Origin: Collimonas sp. OK242
GTDB lineage: Bacteria; Pseudomonadota; Gammaproteobacteria; Burkholderiales; Burkholderiaceae_D
Assembly (NCBI RefSeq): GCF_900107095.1
Contig: NZ_FNOR01000015.1
Coordinates: 62,001 to 126,000 of the forward strand
DNA length: 64,000 bases
Reading direction: 5' to 3'
Shown: one piece after another, positions 16,967-26,087 of the stretch
How the letters are laid out: each line of letters opens with the position of its first letter
Numbering within the stretch: position 1 is the first letter of the stretch
The notes under the pieces: model-generated
Told to the model about the DNA's origin: nothing
Database searches by the model: none
The model's input: only the letters and a program-made list of their open reading frames with translations
Position numbers and translations under genes: made by a program

Positions 16967-19180
16967 ATGTCCTCCGAATTCATCGTGGCAAATCCAGATT
17001 CGGCGCCGCTGAAAAAATCGCGCCGCAAATTCCTGCAGGCGTCCGCCGTTAGCGGCGCCGGGCTGGTCCTCGGTTTCTTCATTCCAGGCTTGGGACGTGT
17101 GGCCGGCGCCCAGACCGCCGCCGCCAAAGTCTATCAGCCGAATGCCTTCTTGCGGGTCGGGCCGGACAATAGCGTGGTGGTGCAGGTATCCAAAGTCGAT
17201 ATCGGCCAAGGTACGCTGACCGCGCTGCCGATGCTGCTGGCAGAGGAACTGGATTGCGACTGGGCCAATGTGCGGGCTGAACTGGCCAAGGGCGAAGACG
17301 TATTTCGCGATCCCGCCTTCGGCATGCAGATGGTCGGCGGCTCCACCAGCATCGCCCACAGTTTCCAGCAATACCGCGAAGTCGGCGCGCGCGCCCGCAG
17401 CATGCTGGTGGCTGCCGCTGCCAGCCGGTGGAAGGTCGATCCGGCCAGCTGCAAAACCGCGAAAGGAGTCATCACCGGCCCGCGCGGCCAGCGCCTGAGC
17501 TATGGATCGGTAGCCAATGCGGCGATGTCCTTGCCGGTGCCGGACCAGGTGCAGCTGAAAGATCCAAGACAGTTCACCATTATCGGCAAGGCGACGCAGC
17601 GGCTGGATACGCTCGCCAAGTCTAGCGGCCAGCAGAAATTCGGCATCGATCTCGATCTGCCGGGCATGAAAGTGGCGATGCTGGCCCGGGCCGTGCCGTG
17701 GGGCGCCAAGATCGCCAAGTTCGACGACAGTGCGGCCAAGGCCATCCCCGGCGTGCGCAAGATATTCACGATTCCAGGGATACGCGGCGGCCAGAGCGTA
17801 GTGGTGGTGGCGGACGGCTACTGGATCGCCAAGAAAGCGCGCGACGCGCTGAACATAGAGTGGGACGTGGGCGGGGTGGAGGCGGTCAGTTCGGAGCAGT
17901 TGTTCGCGACCTACCGGGAAGCGGTGATGAAGCCCGGCACGCTGGCCAGCAAGGCGGCCGAGTTTAATGCATCAGCGTTAGCCGGCTCACCCAAGATCAT
18001 CGACGCCATCTTCGAGTTTCCCTATCTGGCGCATACGCCGATGGAGCCGCTCAACATGACGCTGCATTTCACCGGCGACGCCTGCACGGTCTGGGCCGGT
18101 TCGCAGTTTCAATCGATGGACCGGCAGGCGATCGCCAAGGTGCTGGGCATCGCCGTCGGCAAGGTCGAATTCAACACCATGATGGCGGGCGGCGCGTTCG
18201 GCCGGCGCGCCATGCCGGAATCCGAGAATGCGGTGGAGGCGGCCTATATAGCCAAGGTCATGCGCGGCACGCCGGTCAAGATCATGTATTCGCGCGAAGA
18301 CGATATCAAGAGCGGTTACTACCGGCCGATGCATGTACACCGGGTGCGCATCGCTTATGACGGGCGCGGCAAGATCGCGGCCTGGGAGCATGTGATTGCC
18401 GGCCAGTCGATATTGACCGGCAGCCCGTTTGAATCGTTTCTGGTGAAGGACGGCGTCGACGGCACCATGACCGAAGGCGTGCTGGAATCACACTACGCGA
18501 TTCCTAACCTGGCGCTGTCGGTACACAATATGCAGGTCAACGTGCCGGTGCTATGGTATCGCTCGGTGGGCCATAGCCACAACGCGTTCGTCATGGAAAC
18601 CCTGGTCGACGAGATCGCCCGCTCGGTCGGACGCGATCCGGTCGAGTACCGCGCCAGCCTGTTCGACAAATCGGCCAAGCGCAGCAAGCAGGCGCTGGAG
18701 TTGGCAGTGGCGCGCTCCGGCTACGGCAAGCGCAAGCTGCCTGCGGGCCAGGCTTGGGGCGTCGCCGTGCATCATGGCTTTAACACCTCGATTGCCTATG
18801 TGGTGGAAGTGTCGCTGCACGAAGGGCGGCCGCAAGTGCATCGCGTGACGGCCGGCGTGCATTGCAATATGGCGATCAACCCGCGCACCATCGAAGCGCA
18901 AATCCAGGGCGGTGTGGTGTTCGGCCTCTCCACCACCTTGCCTGGCAATCAGATCACGCTGAAAAACGGCGTGGTGCAGCAATCCAATTTTTCCGATTAC
19001 ACTCCGGCGTATATGGGCAGTTGTCCGATAATCGATGTCCATCTGGTGCCCAGCGCCGACACGCCGACCGGAGTCGGCGAACCGCCGGTGCCGCCGATTG
19101 CACCGGCCATCGCTAACGCTGTCGCTGCCTTGACTGGCAAGCGTCTGCGCAAGTTGCCGTTCGATGCCATCGTGACTTGA
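16967..19180 (+). CDS. iorB: Isoquinoline 1-oxidoreductase-type molybdenum subunit, Tat-exported
   Basis: A 737-residue xanthine dehydrogenase-family subunit. It starts with a Tat signal (KKSRRKFLQASAVSGAGLVL), so the complex works in the periplasm. Molybdenum-cofactor segments include DIGQGTLTALPMLLAEEL, GGAFGRRAMPESENAVEAA and a C-terminal GVGEPPVPPIAPAIANAVAALTGKR with the conserved Glu. The small subunit has no signal and would be co-exported as a complex. No FAD subunit or XdhC-like maturation gene follows, and no cytochrome subunit is adjacent, as is usual for some IorB loci. The substrate is unknown. Confidence 0.9.
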   Translation: MSSEFIVANPDSAPLKKSRRKFLQASAVSGAGLVLGFFIPGLGRVAGAQTAAAKVYQPNAFLRVGPDNSVVVQVSKVDIGQGTLTALPMLLAEELDCDWANVRAELAKGEDVFRDPAFGMQMVGGSTSIAHSFQQYREVGARARSMLVAAAASRWKVDPASCKTAKGVITGPRGQRLSYGSVANAAMSLPVPDQVQLKDPRQFTIIGKATQRLDTLAKSSGQQKFGIDLDLPGMKVAMLARAVPWGAKIAKFDDSAAKAIPGVRKIFTIPGIRGGQSVVVVADGYWIAKKARDALNIEWDVGGVEAVSSEQLFATYREAVMKPGTLASKAAEFNASALAGSPKIIDAIFEFPYLAHTPMEPLNMTLHFTGDACTVWAGSQFQSMDRQAIAKVLGIAVGKVEFNTMMAGGAFGRRAMPESENAVEAAYIAKVMRGTPVKIMYSREDDIKSGYYRPMHVHRVRIAYDGRGKIAAWEHVIAGQSILTGSPFESFLVKDGVDGTMTEGVLESHYAIPNLALSVHNMQVNVPVLWYRSVGHSHNAFVMETLVDEIARSVGRDPVEYRASLFDKSAKRSKQALELAVARSGYGKRKLPAGQAWGVAVHHGFNTSIAYVVEVSLHEGRPQVHRVTAGVHCNMAINPRTIEAQIQGGVVFGLSTTLPGNQITLKNGVVQQSNFSDYTPAYMGSCPIIDVHLVPSADTPTGVGEPPVPPIAPAIANAVAALTGKRLRKLPFDAIVT

Positions 19181-19194
19181 CTTGAAATGTAAAA

Positions 19195-19214
19195 ATGGCG
19201 CCCGAGGGCGCCAT
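19195..19214. terminator. Hairpin after iorB
   Basis: A perfect inverted repeat (ATGGCGCCC / GGGCGCCAT, 2 bases between), 15 bases beyond the iorB stop and preceded by an A-run. It can serve as a terminator for the leftward leucine dehydrogenase gene (A-run reads as T on that strand) and perhaps for iorB. Confidence 0.55.
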
Positions 19215-19227
19215 GATGAAGCAGGCA

Positions 19228-19250
19228 GCGTGGGCACAGCGTGCCCACGC
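19228..19250. terminator. Second hairpin between convergent genes
   Basis: A 10-bp perfect stem (GCGTGGGCAC / GTGCCCACGC) with a 3-base loop, 12 bases before the stop of the leftward dehydrogenase gene. It shares the GTGGGCACAG core with the hairpin after prlC. Confidence 0.5.
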
Positions 19251-19261
19251 GTTAGCGCTGC

Positions 19262-20293
19262 TTAGTGCTTGAAGCGCGCTTCAGCCAGCTTGTCCGCCAC
19301 CACGCTGGTCGGCAAACCTTCAGCGTCGGCGCGTTTGAAGATCTCGCCCAGGGTCACGCCGATTTCACGTACATGGGCTTCGACATCGGCTTCGGGTTTG
19401 TCGTAGTACTCGTAGCACACCTTGATGATGCCGCCGGCGTTGATGACGAAGTCCGGCACGTACAACACTTCTTTGCGACGCAGCAATTCGCCTACTTCAG
19501 CGGTGGCCAGCTGGTTGTTGGCGGCGCCGGCGACAATCTTGGCTTTCAGGCGCGACAGGGTGGCCGGGTTGAGCGTGGCGCCCAGTGCGCACGGCGCGTA
19601 GATGTCGGCTTGCACGTCATAGATGGCGTCGGTTGCAACTACCTCGGCGCCGAACTCGGCGCGCGCGCGTTCCAGCGCAGCCTGGTCGATATCGGTGACG
19701 ATCAGCCTGGCGCCGGCGGCATGCAGGCGGCGGGCGTAGTCGTAACCCACATTGCCCAGTCCTTGCACTGCAACCGTCAAGCCTTCCAGCGAATCGCGTC
19801 CCAGGTAATGCTTGACTGCCGCTTGCGCGCCGACAAAACAACCCAGTGCGGTGAACGGCGACGGGTCGCCGCTGGCGCCGAGGCCGGCGACGTATCTGGT
19901 CTTGGCGGCGATATGCGCCATGTCGGCCGGGCTGGTGCCGACGTCTTCCGCCGTGATGTAACGGCCGCCCAGGCGTTCCAGGGCTTCGCCCATGGCTTCG
20001 AACAAGGCGGGTGTCTTGGCGGTTTTGGGATTGCCGATAATCACGCTTTTGCCGCCGCCGATAGGCAGGCCGGCAACCGCATTCTTGTAGGTCATGCCGC
20101 GCGACAGGCGCAGCACATCGTTGACGGCGACGGCTTCGCTGGCGTAGTCCCACATGCGGCAACCGCCCATGGCCGGGCCGAGGTTGGTGTTGTGGACAGC
20201 GATGATGCCTCTGAGGCCGGATTTTTCTTCGGAAACGAAGACCACTTGTTCGTGGTTGTCGAAATTCAATTCATTAAAAATGAAGGTGCTCAT
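19262..20293 (-). CDS. Leucine dehydrogenase (Glu/Leu/Phe/Val dehydrogenase family)
   Basis: A 343-residue NAD-dependent amino acid dehydrogenase. Residues ~60-90 contain the substrate and catalytic lysines (GMTYKNAVAGLPIGGGKSVI); the catalytic aspartate region is AEDVGTSPADM; the Rossmann motif is VAVQGLGNVGYDYAR. The length fits leucine/phenylalanine dehydrogenase, which is shorter than glutamate dehydrogenase. It would interconvert branched-chain amino acids and 2-oxo acids with ammonia. Monocistronic, ending in a double-hairpin region shared with iorB. Leu versus Phe/Val specificity cannot be settled by eye. Confidence 0.9.
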   Translation of the reverse strand: MSTFIFNELNFDNHEQVVFVSEEKSGLRGIIAVHNTNLGPAMGGCRMWDYASEAVAVNDVLRLSRGMTYKNAVAGLPIGGGKSVIIGNPKTAKTPALFEAMGEALERLGGRYITAEDVGTSPADMAHIAAKTRYVAGLGASGDPSPFTALGCFVGAQAAVKHYLGRDSLEGLTVAVQGLGNVGYDYARRLHAAGARLIVTDIDQAALERARAEFGAEVVATDAIYDVQADIYAPCALGATLNPATLSRLKAKIVAGAANNQLATAEVGELLRRKEVLYVPDFVINAGGIIKVCYEYYDKPEADVEAHVREIGVTLGEIFKRADAEGLPTSVVADKLAEARFKH

Positions 20294-20641
20294 GCTTTTG
20301 GCTCCGTGCGGATGGCATTCACTCGTCCGGGTAGGGCGGGCTGATGGTTTTCCGTTATATCTAGGGTTAAGGTCGGTGATACGGGTGTTTGCGGCAGGTT
20401 GGCGCCGGCAAACGGTTATAGCCGTGATTGTGTCACGCAGCCGAGAGTGTAATTTATCGCTATGTGAAACTCAATTGAGTTCAAGAGTTTGTTCCGGTAT
20501 TGTTCCGGTATACCTTATAAAGATTGACTTAATTGCAATCAATGATCATTTAAACTGCCAATTAAAACCCGCATTCCAGATGATGTACAATCCTAGTTAG
20601 TAACGCCATACGTTATTAATGTTGCGCGTTACTGCCGCCAT
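20294..20641. other. Intergenic region with leucine dehydrogenase and higBA promoters
   Basis: 348 bases between divergent genes, AT-rich compared with the neighbours. It contains a tandem TTGTTCCGGTAT repeat around 20490-20515 and the TAACG inverted repeats described separately. No additional gene is visible. Confidence 0.4.
20599..20633. promoter_or_regulatory. Candidate HigA operator
   Basis: TAACG-CCATA-CGTTA (20601-20615) is nested in a longer AGTAACGC ... GCGTTACT inverted repeat (20599-20633), ending 9 bases before higB. HigA-type antitoxins bind TTAAC/GTTAA palindromes, so this fits autoregulation. Confidence 0.55.
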
Positions 20642-20920
20642 ATGATCGTTACATTCCGTTGCCGCGATACCGAATCAATCTTCAACGGCCAGCGTGTCGC
20701 CCGGTTTGCGAACATTGCAGTGGTTGCAATACGCAAGTTGCAGATGCTGCATGCGGCGCACAATATAAATGACTTGCGTGTGCCGCCGAATAATCGGCTG
20801 GAAGCGTTGAAAGGCGAGCGTAAAGGACAGTACAGTATTCGCGTCAACGATCAGTGGCGTATCTGCTTTCGTTTTGCGAATGGCAGTGCAAGCCATGTTG
20901 AAATTGTCGACTATCATTGA
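20642..20920 (+). CDS. higB: HigB-type toxin (RelE superfamily)
   Basis: A 92-residue RelE-like ribosome-dependent mRNA endonuclease. Typical features are the internal LRVPPNNRLEALKGERKGQYSIRVND segment and the closing WRICFRF ... VEIVDYH, matching the HigB toxin group in size and order. The toxin precedes the antitoxin, the reversed order typical of higBA. A palindrome covers the likely promoter. Confidence 0.92.
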   Translation: MIVTFRCRDTESIFNGQRVARFANIAVVAIRKLQMLHAAHNINDLRVPPNNRLEALKGERKGQYSIRVNDQWRICFRFANGSASHVEIVDYH

Positions 20921-20931
20921 TGAGGCCCACC

Positions 20932-21228
20932 ATGACCAGGCAAATTGCTCTTGCAACACCCGGCGAAATTCTCAATGAAGAATTTCTATTGCCGATGAAT
21001 ATCAGCCAATACGCCCTGGCAAAAGCGGTGCATGTACCGGCCCGGCGTATCAACGAGATCATCAAGCATGGGCGGGCCATCACGCCCGATACAGCGTTGC
21101 GTCTCGGGCAGTATTTTGGCATGTCAGCGGATTTCTGGACTAGCCTGCAATCACATTACGACCTGGAAACGCGCCGCGCACAAATGACAGACGAGCTGGC
21201 AGCCATCAAGCAACTGCAGGCGGCCTGA
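20932..21228 (+). CDS. higA: HigA-type antitoxin (XRE helix-turn-helix)
   Basis: A 98-residue antitoxin with the usual PGEILNEEFLLPMNISQYALAKA start and an XRE DNA-binding domain (VPARRINEIIKHGRAITPDTALRLG). It neutralises HigB and represses the operon. ATG at 20932 has GAGG 6 bases upstream and leaves 11 bases after the toxin stop; an ATG at 20920 overlapping the stop is an alternative. Confidence 0.92.
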   Translation: MTRQIALATPGEILNEEFLLPMNISQYALAKAVHVPARRINEIIKHGRAITPDTALRLGQYFGMSADFWTSLQSHYDLETRRAQMTDELAAIKQLQAA

Positions 21229-21280
21229 TATGGTGCAGCTGTTTAGCAAATGTTGGTTGTTAACTAAAAACTAAACCAGT

Positions 21281-22549
21281 TTAGCCAGTCGAATCCCGCG
21301 CCGCCGCTTCACGCAATTTGTCTTTCTTGCTCTTGCGTTTGCCTTTGATGCCGCCGTTGAGATTGTCAGTGGGTGATTCAACGCCGGGAGCGCCAGTTGC
21401 AACGGTAGTAACGACAGGCTCAAACCCGGCAATCTGTTCGCGTTCGCATTTCAGATGATGGCGTTTCTCTATGAGGCGGAAATGCGCTTCCGTATCGGCG
21501 CTGATGAAGCTGATGGCGATGCCGCTCCTGCCAGCCCGGCCGGTGCGGCCGATGCGATGCGTGTAGTCCACCGCCGAGCGCGGCAAATCATAGTTCAGGA
21601 CCACCGGCAATTGTGCAATGTCGATGCCGCGGGCGGCGACATCGGTGGCTACCAGCACTTGCACTTTGCTGGCTTTGAAGTCGGCCAATACCTCGTCGCG
21701 CGCGCCCTGGCTGAACTCGCCGTGAAAGGCGGCAGCCTTGATGCCTGCCCGCTGCAGTTTTTCTGCAATGTGTTCCGCTGCGTATTTGGTGGCGACGAAA
21801 ACCAGTACCCGGCCCCAGTTGTTTTCGCGCAGCAGATGTCTTAGCAATTGAGTGCGGCGGCCGGCGTCGACTTGTATCGCGCGTTGCTGGATGGCCGGCT
21901 GGTTCTGTTCCAGCGCCGCAATGGCGATGCGGGCCGGCTGGTGCAGCATCCTGGCGGCGAGCGCGTGGACTGCGGGCGGGAATGTTGCTGAGAAAAACAG
22001 GTTCTGGCGTTGCTTGGGCAGCAGTGCCAGGATGAGTCCGATCTCGTCGGCGAATCCCATGTCAAGCAGGCGGTCAGCTTCGTCCAGCACCAGCGCAGCT
22101 ACCGTGGCGATGCTGAGGGCCTTGTGCTCAATCAGGTCGAGCAGGCGGCCGGGTGTCGCGACCACGAGGTCGGCGCCGCCGCGCAGATCCATCATTTGCG
22201 GATTGATCGATACGCCGCCGAACAGGGCGGCGATTTTTAGCGATTGCGGGCTGGCTTGGGCCAGGGTGCGGATGGCTGCAGCGGTTTGCTGCGCCAGTTC
22301 GCGGGTGGGGACCAGGATCAGGGTGTGCAGCCGGCGCGGCTTCTGGCTGGGGCCGTCTTGCAATAATTGCAGCAACGGCAACGCGAATGCTGCGGTCTTG
22401 CCGGACCCGGTCTGGGCTGCCGCCAACACATCGTTGCCGCGCAGAATTTCTGGGATGGCCGCGGTTTGGATTGGGGTGGGGGCAGTGTAGCCGCGTTCGC
22501 TGATGGCTTGCAGGATGGCGGGGGACAGGCCCAGGTTGGAGAATGACAT
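21281..22549 (-). CDS. rhlE: DEAD-box ATP-dependent RNA helicase, RhlE-like
   Basis: A 422-residue helicase with all core motifs: Q-motif start (MSFSNLGLSPAILQAISERGYTAPTPIQ region), AQTGSGKTAAF, PTRELAQQ, VLDEADRLLDMGF, SAT, and HRIGRTGRAG. The C-terminal ~40 residues are a basic tail rich in Lys and Arg (KGKRKSKKDKLREAA), typical for RhlE-type proteins that remodel RNA and ribosome precursors. It converges on higA with a 52-base gap. Confidence 0.93.
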   Translation of the reverse strand: MSFSNLGLSPAILQAISERGYTAPTPIQTAAIPEILRGNDVLAAAQTGSGKTAAFALPLLQLLQDGPSQKPRRLHTLILVPTRELAQQTAAAIRTLAQASPQSLKIAALFGGVSINPQMMDLRGGADLVVATPGRLLDLIEHKALSIATVAALVLDEADRLLDMGFADEIGLILALLPKQRQNLFFSATFPPAVHALAARMLHQPARIAIAALEQNQPAIQQRAIQVDAGRRTQLLRHLLRENNWGRVLVFVATKYAAEHIAEKLQRAGIKAAAFHGEFSQGARDEVLADFKASKVQVLVATDVAARGIDIAQLPVVLNYDLPRSAVDYTHRIGRTGRAGRSGIAISFISADTEAHFRLIEKRHHLKCEREQIAGFEPVVTTVATGAPGVESPTDNLNGGIKGKRKSKKDKLREAAARDSTG

Positions 22550-22718
22550 GACGGCGGGCCTTGACAGCTTGTGGGGCAGCTATCTTACCATTTGCGTTGC
22601 TTAATACGTTTTGTGTTCCGTGGATGCATGCCGGAGGTAGCCCTGCAGCTAGTCACATTTGGCAACGTCTCAATGCGGAATTCAAGTCAAGAACAACGTC
22701 AAAAACAAACCCATGCAG

Positions 22719-22797
22719 TTAATTAGGGTCAGAGTCAATTTTCGCAGGCTCTATCGCGAAATTTGACTCTGACCCTAATTAATGGACCACGGAGTAC
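22719..22797 (+). repeat. Palindromic repeat, copy 1 (GGGTCAGAGT family)
   Basis: Near-perfect 27-base arms (22719-22745 and 22756-22782, one mismatch) surround a 10-base loop. They are followed by TGGACCACGGAGTAC. Related copies lie at 43952-44027 and 62606-62679, and all three share the arms' GGGTCAGAGT core and the CGGAGTAC tail. It sits just beyond the SNF2 gene stop. It looks like a small non-autonomous REP/MITE-type element. Confidence 0.8.
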
Positions 22798-22830
22798 ATG
22801 CACCAGCATCCGACAGACGTTTGACACCAC

Positions 22831-25314
22831 TCAAACCAACGGCGCCAACAACAACTGCAAATCCTCACTACTAAACTTAGTCGCCAACGCCGCATCGCCG
22901 CCCAGCACGCCTTCCGCCAACGCCGCCTTGCGTGCCTGCAGTTCAATAATGCGTTCTTCAATGCTGCCCTCAACCACGATCTTGTAGACGAACACCGTCT
23001 GCTCCTGACCGATACGATGAGCGCGGGCGGTGGCTTGTTCCTGCACGGCCGGGTTCCACCAGGGGTCGACGTGGATCACGGTGTCGGCTGCCGTCAGGTT
23101 GAGGCCGACGCCGCCGGCTTTGAGGCTGACCAGCAGCAGCGGCACGGTTTTGCTTTGGAACTGCGCTACCAGCTCGCCGCGTTTTGCCGGCGGCGTCTTG
23201 CCGGTCAAGGCTAGCCAGGGCAGTTGCAAGGCATCGAGTTCGAGCGCGATCAAGTCCAGCATCTCAGTGAATTGAGAAAACACCAGGATGCGCCGGCCTT
23301 CGGCCACCAGTGCCGGCAGCATGTCGCGCAGCAGTTCCAGTTTGGCGCGTTCCATGCTCGCCGGGTGCTCCATGCCTTTCAGCAGAAACGGATCGCAACA
23401 TACTTGCCGCAGCTTGAGCAGGGCATCGAGAATCGTGATTTGTCCGCCGGCAAAACCTTTGCGTTTGAGGACGCCGCGTACCTGTTCGTCGGCCGCTAAA
23501 CGGACGCTTTCGTATAGATCGCGTTGCAACCCTTGCAATTGCACGCGCCTGACTGCCTCGCTGCGTGGCGGCAGTTCATTCGCCACTTCATCTTTGCGGC
23601 GGCGCAGGATGAACGGCCTGACACGTTGCGCCAGCAATTGCGCGCGCAGGGTTTGACCGCCATACTCGATCGGTTTGCGCCACAAGCGCGTGAAGCTTCG
23701 CATGTCGCCGAGGAAACCGGGCATCAGGAAATCGAATTGGGTCCACAATTCGCCCAGATGGTTTTCCAGCGGCGTGCCGGTGATGCACAGCCGATGCCGT
23801 GCGCGCAAACGCCGCACGGCGCCGGCGCTGCGGGCGGCGGCGTTTTTCACGGTCTGCGCTTCGTCCAGGATCAGCATGTGAAACGGCTGCGCCTCTAGCG
23901 CCGTGCGGTCGCGCCATAGCAAGGGGTAAGTAGTGAGTATCAGGTCGTGCTCTGCCATGCGAGAAAAATCGCGCTGCCGCTCCGGCCCCTGCAAGGCAAG
24001 CACACGCAAGCCGGGCGCCATGCGCCTGGCTTCGGCCTGCCAGTTGAATATCAGTGAAGTCGGCAGTACTGCCAGTGCGGGCAGGTCGAGACGGCCTGCC
24101 TGTTTCTCGATTAGCAGGTGAGCCAGCGCCTGCGCGGTTTTGCCGAGACCCATATCGTCGGCCAGGATGCCGGCGAGGCGATGCTCGCGCAGGTATTGCA
24201 GCCAGGCCACGCCGTGCAATTGATAGGGCCGCAAGGTGACGCCGAGGCCGCTCGGTGCGGCCACGGCTCGCGGCGTGCCGGCTCCCTGCAGCCGTTGCGC
24301 CAGCGCGCGCAGGCCGGCGTCGCCTTGCAATTGCCAGCTGCCATGGGCGCCGGCGCGTCCGCGCTGCGTATCCAGCAGGCTCAAACGCATTGTCTCGAGC
24401 CGATAGGCATCCCAGGATGACAGCAGCAGCGGGCCGTCTTTGCGCTGGGGGTCGGTCAGCAACTCAAGCATGCTGCCGACTATCGCCTTGAGCGGCGCCG
24501 CCCGCGCTTCAATCCGCTTGCCGCCGGGCGCTCGCAACATGATCAGGGCGTGATCGTCGATCAAGGCAATCTGTTTGGCGTCCAGCCAGCGCCCGTCGCG
24601 TTGCAGCAGATGGGCTAGCAGAGGCACCAGATCAAGCATTTCGCCGTCGACTTCGATGCCCAGTGTCAGTAGCCAGGAACCTTCGCCAGCAGGCAGGCCC
24701 AAGGCAGTCACGGCCTGCTCGCGACCGCGCATGCGCGACGCAACTTCCTTGCCCAATACCTGGCCGCTCTCGGGGCTGACGATCAGATGCCAGGCATCCA
24801 CCGCCACGCTTTCATGCGCAAAACCGGGACGTACCACGATGGCCCAGCCCTTTGCCTGCAGAGCCGGCAATTGTTCGGCCCAGAAGTCGCCGAAAAAATC
24901 TTCCTGCACCAAGGTCCAAAGCGAGGCCAGCGTGTGCCCGGCTTCCTGTGCTGCGTCATCCGTGCGCCATTGCAGGGTATCGCTCGGCAGCGGATGCAAG
25001 CCGAGCTCCCACACCAGGTCCAGGGCGTCGGCTTCGGCGCCCAGGTCGCGCAGCAACAGCTGTCGGCCCTGGTTGTTTACAACCGTTTGCGAGGATGCGG
25101 GGCGCCGATTCAGCAGCGTGGTAGGCGCCGCGGTCTCCCACTGCAAACCGTCATCGGTGACATAGGTCCAGGTGACTTGCGCCACCGTCACGTTAGGGCC
25201 GCGCGGGCCGAACGGGCCGGAAGGACGCATTCCCAGCAGGCCGTCGCCGCGCCCCAGGGTTTGCAGCGTCAGGCGCGGCCGGAAGTGGCCGACGGTGTTT
25301 GCAAGGGCATTCAT
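22831..25314 (-). CDS. SNF2-family DEAD/DEAH helicase (HepA/RapA-like group)
   Basis: An 827-residue protein. The C-terminal ~480 residues are an SNF2 ATPase: Walker A in LADDMGLGKTAQAL, Walker B D-E-A-Q (LILDEAQTVKN), then the helicase C half with HRIGQEQTVFVYKIV. The N-terminal ~330 residues are a family-specific accessory region without a recognised motif. Members move along duplex DNA and remodel bound proteins. It overlaps the upstream hydratase gene by 4 bases, so it lies in a three-gene leftward operon. No restriction or defence gene is near. Confidence 0.9.
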   Translation of the reverse strand: MNALANTVGHFRPRLTLQTLGRGDGLLGMRPSGPFGPRGPNVTVAQVTWTYVTDDGLQWETAAPTTLLNRRPASSQTVVNNQGRQLLLRDLGAEADALDLVWELGLHPLPSDTLQWRTDDAAQEAGHTLASLWTLVQEDFFGDFWAEQLPALQAKGWAIVVRPGFAHESVAVDAWHLIVSPESGQVLGKEVASRMRGREQAVTALGLPAGEGSWLLTLGIEVDGEMLDLVPLLAHLLQRDGRWLDAKQIALIDDHALIMLRAPGGKRIEARAAPLKAIVGSMLELLTDPQRKDGPLLLSSWDAYRLETMRLSLLDTQRGRAGAHGSWQLQGDAGLRALAQRLQGAGTPRAVAAPSGLGVTLRPYQLHGVAWLQYLREHRLAGILADDMGLGKTAQALAHLLIEKQAGRLDLPALAVLPTSLIFNWQAEARRMAPGLRVLALQGPERQRDFSRMAEHDLILTTYPLLWRDRTALEAQPFHMLILDEAQTVKNAAARSAGAVRRLRARHRLCITGTPLENHLGELWTQFDFLMPGFLGDMRSFTRLWRKPIEYGGQTLRAQLLAQRVRPFILRRRKDEVANELPPRSEAVRRVQLQGLQRDLYESVRLAADEQVRGVLKRKGFAGGQITILDALLKLRQVCCDPFLLKGMEHPASMERAKLELLRDMLPALVAEGRRILVFSQFTEMLDLIALELDALQLPWLALTGKTPPAKRGELVAQFQSKTVPLLLVSLKAGGVGLNLTAADTVIHVDPWWNPAVQEQATARAHRIGQEQTVFVYKIVVEGSIEERIIELQARKAALAEGVLGGDAALATKFSSEDLQLLLAPLV

Positions 25315-26084
25315 CTCGCTGAGAAGCGGACCGCCAGTTCGCCCAGATCACCGTATCGTATTGCGATGTCCTGCGCCACGGGCAAGCTGAAACTGCCGGC
25401 GTAGGAGCCGGTAATGACGGCTTGTCCGGCCTGCAATCCTTGCCCTCTAGCGCGCAGGAATTCTGCCAGCCAGTACAGCGGAGCGCGTGGATTGACGGCC
25501 GGATGGCGGCCGCTTAGCTGGCTGGTTTCCTGGCTTGCGATGCTGATCCGGATCGCCAGCTCAGCAGCAGCATGTGCAGCTTCGATATCCACCTGTGGCC
25601 CGAGGTACAGCCCCTGGTTGAGCAAGCCGTCAGCCAGGTTTTCAATAAAACCTGCTTCATCCGGCTCGCTGTAGCGGCTGTCTATCAGTTCGAGGGCAAG
25701 GTAGGTAGCGCCGATTGCGGCATCAATTTCCGCTGCAGAGTAGGGCGATGATCGTGCCGGCAAATTCTGAGCGAGGACGAAAGCCAGTTCCGGTTCAACC
25801 CGGACCTGGCCGCCGCGTACCCTGGCAGCACACGCGCCGCCGTGGTAGACGGTGCCGGCATAGATGGGAGCCACCACCGGCTGGCCGTCGACAGGCAAGC
25901 CGCATTTCCAGCCGGCGATCTTGTCGCCCAGTTGTTCACTCACGAGAGCCTGCACCGCCAGCGCGGCCGCGGCGTCCGGTGGCCGCAGGGACAGCGGCAG
26001 GCGCGCGCCTTGTGCGCCGGATCGGCGGCGTTGCGCGAGGATGGCTGCAGCGGCGGCCAGGGCGTCTTGGGTGTGAGAAGTCAT
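25311..26084 (-). CDS. 2-keto-4-pentenoate hydratase-like protein (fumarylacetoacetase fold)
   Basis: A 257-residue protein of the MhpD/TesE hydratase group, which adds water to 2-oxopent-4-enoate-type products of aromatic meta-cleavage or acts as an oxaloacetate-type decarboxylase. Seen: GWKCGLPVDGQPVVAPIYAGTVY early, VEPELAFVLAQNLP with the metal-binding E-x-E, and QAVITGSYAG late. No aromatic-degradation genes are adjacent. It starts 3 bases after the GNAT stop and overlaps the SNF2 start by 4 bases, so it is translated as part of that operon. Confidence 0.83.
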   Translation of the reverse strand: MTSHTQDALAAAAAILAQRRRSGAQGARLPLSLRPPDAAAALAVQALVSEQLGDKIAGWKCGLPVDGQPVVAPIYAGTVYHGGACAARVRGGQVRVEPELAFVLAQNLPARSSPYSAAEIDAAIGATYLALELIDSRYSEPDEAGFIENLADGLLNQGLYLGPQVDIEAAHAAAELAIRISIASQETSQLSGRHPAVNPRAPLYWLAEFLRARGQGLQAGQAVITGSYAGSFSLPVAQDIAIRYGDLGELAVRFSAR

Positions 26085-26087
26085 GCT

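Noticed and set aside
20490-20516. Tandem TTGTTCCGGTAT as a possible iteron or regulator site
   Set aside because: Two copies only; no replication gene. Kept as a remark on the intergenic region.
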